Assembly (NCBI RefSeq): GCF_007829435.1
Contig: NZ_VLJN01000002.1
Span: 77,401-115,414 of the forward strand
DNA: 38,014 nucleotides
Direction of reading: 5' to 3'
DNA from: Cupriavidus gilardii J11
Lineage (GTDB): Bacteria > Pseudomonadota > Gammaproteobacteria > Burkholderiales > Burkholderiaceae
Both the position numbers and the translations under genes were made by a program. Of the stretch, positions 33,661 to 38,014 are shown piece by piece (within the stretch, counting starts at the first letter, position 1; the number at the start of each line of letters is the position of its first letter). The notes under the pieces are model-generated. The model saw nothing but the letters and a program-made list of their open reading frames with translations, searched no databases and was not told the DNA's origin.

Positions 33661-33785
33661 CCGGGTGGTCTCCTTGGGGATTCTTTGGAGGCCGAAGATA
33701 ACACGGTGGGGATGGTGGGATTGGTGATTGGGAATTGCGGGGGCTTTGTGTTGCTGTGAGTGCCCTCTCCCCCGCCGCAACACCC

Positions 33786-34229
33786 TCACCCCAACCTCAC
33801 ATCCAGAATCCCACCATCCTCCTGATGCACCACCACCACTACCTTCGCCTCTTGCATCGCCTGCAACCGCTGCGCCGACACGCCAAAACTGCGCGCAAGC
33901 TCCTCCTTGCCCAGTGCCGGAATGGCGCGACGCCGGTCCAGCCCGGAGAAGCGGTACTGGTTATATCGCGCCCATGCCAGCAGCACGATGCCGTTGATCA
34001 CCGCCACCACGACATAGATCGCCAGCGTATCCATGGTCGGCAGCAGCGCCGACAGGACCGGCACGCCAGGACCGCTGTCCGCCGCTTGCAGCACCGCGTG
34101 CACACCGGACGCACACAGCCAGCCGAAGCCGATCCACGCCAGCGCGGTGAGCAGCGCATCGATCAGCCAGCCCAGACGGGAGCGCTGGCTGCGCACGATC
34201 ATCTCGTCGGGATTCATGACGACCTTCAT
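33786..34229 (-). CDS. pgaD: Poly-beta-1,6-N-acetylglucosamine synthase accessory subunit PgaD-like
   Basis: A 147-residue inner-membrane protein with two hydrophobic helices (about 20-45 and 75-95) and a short cytoplasmic C-terminus ([20 protein letters not shown], then [21 protein letters not shown]). This matches PgaD, which binds c-di-GMP together with PgaC to switch on polymer synthesis in E. coli. The ATG at 34229 overlaps the pgaC stop (ATGA), with GAGG 5 bases upstream. A second in-frame ATG is at 34217. Arg/Asn-containing positions after helix 2 are the region that would bind c-di-GMP. Size is close to the E. coli protein (137). Confidence 0.85.
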   Translation of the reverse strand: MKVVMNPDEMIVRSQRSRLGWLIDALLTALAWIGFGWLCASGVHAVLQAADSGPGVPVLSALLPTMDTLAIYVVVAVINGIVLLAWARYNQYRFSGLDRRRAIPALGKEELARSFGVSAQRLQAMQEAKVVVVVHQEDGGILDVRLG

Positions 34230-35563
34230 GACGACCTCATCGAACGAATGCCGCGATCCGGGCTGGTCCAGCGGGCACGCCGCTTCCGGGTCTTGAGCAT
34301 GACTTTGGGAAAGGCCAGCAGCGTGGTGAGCATCCCCACCATCCAGAAGGCCAGCGGATACCAGATGATCCAGTACAGCGAGCGGCCGAGCCGGGGTTCG
34401 TAGCGCCGGTCGATCGCCACGCTGACGGCGAACTGCAGGACGCACACGACGGCCAGCACCATGCCGGTAAAGCCGGGCGGCATCAGCTTCTCGATGCGGA
34501 CATTGCCGGGCAGGTCGATGAAATGCCCCAGCGCCCACAGGATGATCGACATGGCGAAGGCGAAGGCCCAGGCGGCCGACAGGCAGTACTCGGCCATCAG
34601 CGGCCACAGCCGCCGGTGCCGCCAGATCCAGATCGACCGCACATTCTTCAGGAACACCTCGGCGCCGCCCTGTGCCCATCGCAGGCGCTGCTTCCACAGC
34701 CCGCGCAGCGTCTCCGGCATCAGGATCCAGCACAGCGCGCGGGGCTCGTAGAAGATCGACCAGTGGTCGCGCTGCAGCTTCCAGCTGATATCGATGTCCT
34801 CGGTGATCATGTCCAGGCTCCAGTACCCCGCGCGGTCGAGCGCGCGGCGGCGGAACGCGGCCACCACGCCCGAGACGGTGAACACCTGCCCGTAGACGCG
34901 CTGCGTGCGCTTGATCAGCCCGATGATGGACGAGAACTCGCCCACCTGGATGCGGCCGATCAGCGTGGATCGCGTGCGGATGCGCGGGTTGCCGGTCACC
35001 GCGCCGACGCGCGGGTTGTCGACCATCGGCGCGACAAGGTACGCGGCGGCGTCGGGGTCCAGCACCGCATCGCCGTCGATGCACACCAGATACTCGCCGC
35101 GCGCCGCCAGCGCGCCCATGCGCAGCGCCATCGCCTTGCCCTGGTTGTGGGCAAGATGGACCACGCGCAGGCGTTCGTGGCGCGCCGCCAGCCGGTCGAG
35201 CAGCGCGCCGGTGCCATCGCTGGAGCCGTCGTTGATGGCGATCACCTCGAAGTCCGGATAGCGCTGGGCGAGCGCGGCCGTCAGCGTTTCCTCGCCCTGC
35301 GCCTCTTCGTTGAAGCAGGGCACCAGGATCGAGATGAACGGCTCGCCCGCGACCTTCGGGGCGGGGCGGTCGTCGTCCCACGACCACTTGCCTTCCCAGT
35401 GCCACCAGAAGTAGATGCCGCCGGCCATCCACAGGCCCGACATGAAGAGCGGGTAGAAGAATACGAAGGCCAGCAACAGGTCGCCGGTGGCGACCAGGGC
35501 CAGTCCGAATGGCGCGCCGAGCGCGATGCACAGGACGATCAGGGCGAATAGACGTTCGATCAT
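34226..35563 (-). CDS. pgaC: Poly-beta-1,6-N-acetyl-D-glucosamine synthase PgaC
   Basis: A 445-residue processive family 2 glycosyltransferase in the inner membrane, building PGA from UDP-GlcNAc. Motifs in order: SILVPCFNE (78-86), Asp112 in NDGSSDG, IDGD (Asp163, Asp165), the catalytic TED in [12 protein letters not shown], and QRLRWAQGG, the Q-x-x-R-W polymer-threading motif. N- and C-terminal hydrophobic helices frame the catalytic domain. The start at 35563 overlaps the pgaB stop (ATGA). Length is almost that of the E. coli enzyme (441). Function depends on PgaD and c-di-GMP. Confidence 0.95.
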   Translation of the reverse strand: MIERLFALIVLCIALGAPFGLALVATGDLLLAFVFFYPLFMSGLWMAGGIYFWWHWEGKWSWDDDRPAPKVAGEPFISILVPCFNEEAQGEETLTAALAQRYPDFEVIAINDGSSDGTGALLDRLAARHERLRVVHLAHNQGKAMALRMGALAARGEYLVCIDGDAVLDPDAAAYLVAPMVDNPRVGAVTGNPRIRTRSTLIGRIQVGEFSSIIGLIKRTQRVYGQVFTVSGVVAAFRRRALDRAGYWSLDMITEDIDISWKLQRDHWSIFYEPRALCWILMPETLRGLWKQRLRWAQGGAEVFLKNVRSIWIWRHRRLWPLMAEYCLSAAWAFAFAMSIILWALGHFIDLPGNVRIEKLMPPGFTGMVLAVVCVLQFAVSVAIDRRYEPRLGRSLYWIIWYPLAFWMVGMLTTLLAFPKVMLKTRKRRARWTSPDRGIRSMRSS

Positions 35564-37587
35564 GGCGCGGGGTACCAGGCGTTGGACAGGGCCGGCCGGA
35601 CCACGTCGAGCCGGGGCTGGTTGTTGTGGAAGTCGTCCGGGTAGTAGCCGAAGTTGCGCGCGCCTCGGCGCTGCAGGCGCTGCATCCAGCTGGCCAGCAC
35701 CTTGCTGTCGACGGGCGGCGCGTCGGCGGCGCGCCAGTCGCGGCTTTGCAGTTCGAACACGGTGCGGCGCAGCGCGTTGGGGCGGCTGGCGACGGCATCC
35801 ACCAGCTTGTCCAGCCACGCGTTCTCCTGGCCGGCCGGCACCTGTTCCATGTACGGCATCGCCATCGGCGCGGTCCAGTCGTACGCGGCCAGGAAGTCGT
35901 CGAGGTTCTGCGCGAACCATGCCTCGCTCTCCGGTTGCAGGATCGGCGCGGCAAAGATATTGCGGGCGGTCTTGATGGAGGGGCCGCGGATGTCGCGCAC
36001 GCGCTGCGCCAGTTCCCTGGTGAAGCTGACCAGGTACTGGCTCTTCATGCGGGTCCATCGCTGCATGATGCGCGGATCGGCGCGCAGTTCGGCGATCGAG
36101 CCTGGCAGCCCCGCGGCGCGATAGGCGGCAAGGGCGGACGCGCTGGCGTCTTCGAAGTCGCTCAGGATGGCGTCGTCGTGGAACAGGATGCCGTCGAACA
36201 TCGCATGGCGCGCCAGGTCTTCATAAAGGTCGCCGATGCGGGCGCGGGCCACCGGATCGAACGGCGACAGCCGCCGGTATTGCTTCGCGTCCACGGCGGC
36301 ATGGCCGGCCTTCGGGTCCCAGCGCTCGACGCGGGCGATGGACGCGTCCAGATCGAAGCTGAGCACAGGCATCCACGCATAGACCTTCACATTGGTGCGG
36401 CTCTCGAGCTGCCATGCGACGCGGTTGAACAGGTCCGCGCGAACCGGCAGCCAGCGGTTGGGGAAATACACCGACTTCACCAGCCCGTCGCCATCGGGAT
36501 CGGCGAACGCCTGCAGGAACACCGTGTCGATGTTCAGGTCGGCGATGCGCTGCACCAGCTTGTCCAGATTGCGCTCCATCTGCGCGGGGTCGGCATCGTA
36601 GACATAATCCAGGTCGACATGCACGACGCGCATCGTCGACGGCTGCTCCATGTTGACCACCGATTGCGCGAAGCCACGCAGGCCGGGATCGTCGGCCAGC
36701 AGCAGCCGCGCGCCCGACATCAAACGGTCGACCGTCGCCAGGCCGTCTTCCAGCGTTAGGGCCATCTCGTAGCCGTTCTCGCCCAGGATCCGCAGCGCCG
36801 TGCCGTTCTCCGCGCCATACGGCCAGATCCACACGCGCACCGGCTTGCCGGTGGCGCGACGCACCTTGTCGCTGACGCGCCCGGCGTCCTGGCGGAAGCG
36901 CTGCTCGTAGGTGCGGTCCGCTTCGTAGCGGCCGGTAGCCGGGTCGAAGCCCTGCACCACCGCGGCCGGCTGTGTATTGCCCTGCGGATTCGCGAGCAGC
37001 CCGTAGTGCAGCGAGTCGGTGTGCGCGCCGATCTCGACCAGACCCGACGCGGCGATCTCGCGCACCTGCGACCAGGTCAGCACGCGCTCGCGCCCGGTCG
37101 GCGTGCCGCCGAAGTCCACCGGTTCGTCTTCCGGCGTATCGAGCCAGGATCCGACCGGGGCCAGCACGGCCGGCCAGCGGTAGGCCTTCAGGATCGGCAG
37201 CACGCGCGTGTAGAAGCTGCGATAGCCGTCGTCGAAGGTCAGCAGCACCGCGCGATCCGGCAGCGGCGGACCGCCGCGGCGTGCGGCCAGGATCTGGTCC
37301 ACCGACACGGCCTGGTAGCCGTTCTCGCGCAGCCACGCGAGCTGGCCGATCAGGTGGTCGGTGCGTACGCTCAGGTAGGTCTGGTCGGGATCCTTGTCCT
37401 CGACATCGTGGTAGGCCAGCACCGCCACATGATTGCGCGGCCATGCCTGTTCGGACGGCGCGATGGGGCGGTGTGCCGGCGGCGTGAAGGTGGGAATGTC
37501 CTTCGCGCAGGCCGCCAGCAGCCAGGCGGTGAGCATCAGCAGAACAACTCGATAGGCGCGCATCAGTGTGGCGTCCATGGCATGCAT
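35560..37587 (-). CDS. pgaB: Poly-beta-1,6-N-acetyl-D-glucosamine N-deacetylase PgaB
   Basis: A 675-residue outer-membrane lipoprotein that partly deacetylates PGA for export. The lipobox LLAAC has Cys27. The N-terminal family 4 polysaccharide deacetylase domain has LAYHDVED (His60, Asp61), [10 protein letters not shown] (Asp119, Asp120) and the metal histidines in [10 protein letters not shown] (His189, His194). The C-terminal domain (about 310 on) is the glycoside-hydrolase-like PGA-binding domain: [33 protein letters not shown], and [11 protein letters not shown]. The size equals E. coli PgaB (672). The start may be 37587, 5 bases after the pgaA stop, or the ATG at 37563, which gives a shorter signal peptide. 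Confidence 0.94.
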   Translation of the reverse strand: MHAMDATLMRAYRVVLLMLTAWLLAACAKDIPTFTPPAHRPIAPSEQAWPRNHVAVLAYHDVEDKDPDQTYLSVRTDHLIGQLAWLRENGYQAVSVDQILAARRGGPPLPDRAVLLTFDDGYRSFYTRVLPILKAYRWPAVLAPVGSWLDTPEDEPVDFGGTPTGRERVLTWSQVREIAASGLVEIGAHTDSLHYGLLANPQGNTQPAAVVQGFDPATGRYEADRTYEQRFRQDAGRVSDKVRRATGKPVRVWIWPYGAENGTALRILGENGYEMALTLEDGLATVDRLMSGARLLLADDPGLRGFAQSVVNMEQPSTMRVVHVDLDYVYDADPAQMERNLDKLVQRIADLNIDTVFLQAFADPDGDGLVKSVYFPNRWLPVRADLFNRVAWQLESRTNVKVYAWMPVLSFDLDASIARVERWDPKAGHAAVDAKQYRRLSPFDPVARARIGDLYEDLARHAMFDGILFHDDAILSDFEDASASALAAYRAAGLPGSIAELRADPRIMQRWTRMKSQYLVSFTRELAQRVRDIRGPSIKTARNIFAAPILQPESEAWFAQNLDDFLAAYDWTAPMAMPYMEQVPAGQENAWLDKLVDAVASRPNALRRTVFELQSRDWRAADAPPVDSKVLASWMQRLQRRGARNFGYYPDDFHNNQPRLDVVRPALSNAWYPAP

Positions 37588-37592
37588 CCGGT

Positions 37593-38014
37593 TCAGAATC
37601 GGTAGATCAGGTCCAGCACGACGCGCAGTTCGCGCTCGCGCTGCCCGTCATAGGGCCGGCTGGTGCCGGTCACGGTCGCGCCAACTTCGAACACGTCGTT
37701 GGCGCGCAAGCGCTGGCCGTAGCCGAGCAGCACGATGGCGCCGGTGCCGTAGCCGCGCTGCATGTACGCGCCCGTGCCGGCGAGGAAGTGCTGCTCCCAC
37801 ACCGTTTCGTAGCGCCGGTACATGGTGTGGGTCAGCCGTACCGATGGCAGCGCGGTGAAGTCGGCGCGCGGGTTGAAGTACGGTGTGTCGTCGCGGGTAT
37901 TGCGCGAGGTCCACAGGTCGACCAGCAGGTCGGCCTTCCAGTGCGGCGCGGTGTAGAAGCGCTGGACGCCGGACACGCCGCCTTCGAGCCGGTCGTTGCC
38001 ATCGGAAAAGCGCG
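37593..38014 (-). CDS. pgaA: PgaA outer-membrane PGA export porin, C-terminal end (5' part outside window)
   Basis: The last 139 codons of an outer-membrane beta-barrel, open past the right edge (it reads RFSDGNDRLEGG, then VSGVQRF). The frame shows alternating aromatic/hydrophobic strands (ADLLVDLWTSRNT, SVRLTHTMYRRYETVW, GAIVLLGYGQRLRANDVFEV, ELRVVLDLIYRF) and ends in a C-terminal phenylalanine, as outer-membrane proteins do. Being directly upstream of pgaB, it is the PgaA porin. The short start at 37976 is an internal GTG, not the real start. Confidence 0.85.
   Translation of the reverse strand, partial: RFSDGNDRLEGGVSGVQRFYTAPHWKADLLVDLWTSRNTRDDTPYFNPRADFTALPSVRLTHTMYRRYETVWEQHFLAGTGAYMQRGYGTGAIVLLGYGQRLRANDVFEVGATVTGTSRPYDGQRERELRVVLDLIYRF

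Noticed and set aside
1-38014. Mobile elements, CRISPR arrays, tRNA or rRNA genes, attachment sites
   Set aside because: I saw no transposase or integrase motifs, regular spaced repeats, or tRNA-like cloverleaf or rRNA sequence. A dedicated tRNA and repeat scan would settle this.

Overview
The window is GC-rich, densely packed bacterial DNA. The gene content suggests a betaproteobacterium of the Burkholderiaceae/Alcaligenaceae type, and Cupriavidus or a close relative is my best guess. The reasons are three Bug/TctC-family periplasmic binding proteins without permeases nearby, many LysR regulators, CaiB-type CoA transferases, a BetT-type transporter and a pgaABCD polysaccharide locus. The genus is an inference. 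I saw no rRNA, tRNA, CRISPR array, transposase or phage gene.

Layout. 1-4028: two minus-strand transporters, a MATE exporter cut by the left edge and a BetT-like BCCT carrier. 4110-5984: a surface lipoprotein of the 5'-nucleotidase/NadN type, ending at a hairpin. 6184-13552: a redox and lipid-like block with a LysR regulator, a PaaI-type thioesterase divergent from an HxlR regulator, a stand-alone FabF-like ketosynthase, two short-chain dehydrogenases flanking an old-yellow-enzyme reductase, and a peroxiredoxin-like protein. 13573-17784 (minus): LysR, CaiB/BaiF CoA transferase, crotonase and Bug protein, which looks like an uptake and CoA-activation unit for an organic acid. 17844-20384: a succinate-semialdehyde-type dehydrogenase divergent from an AraC regulator. 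20373-23878 (minus): an accessory patch with a small unknown protein, a membrane protein, a TetR regulator with two matching operator-like sites, and a frameshifted gene of unknown family.

23960-31534 (plus) is the most unusual part. Eight closely spaced or overlapping genes encode an SCP2-like protein, an alpha/beta hydrolase, a YihU-like beta-hydroxyacid dehydrogenase, a Leu/Ile/Val-type binding protein, an AHL-lactonase-like metallo-hydrolase, a Bug binding protein, an aldehyde dehydrogenase and a second beta-hydroxyacid dehydrogenase. Both dehydrogenases have an arginine-containing motif where the family normally has the carboxylate-binding SGG. The likely logic is capture of an ester or lactone, hydrolysis to a hydroxy acid, oxidation to the aldehyde, then oxidation to the acid. 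The substrate is unknown and may carry an unusual anionic group. A LysR regulator and another Bug protein follow on the minus strand.

33786-38014 (minus) is the poly-N-acetylglucosamine (PGA) biofilm exopolysaccharide operon pgaA(partial)-pgaB-pgaC-pgaD, with ATGA stop/start overlaps at pgaB/pgaC and pgaC/pgaD.
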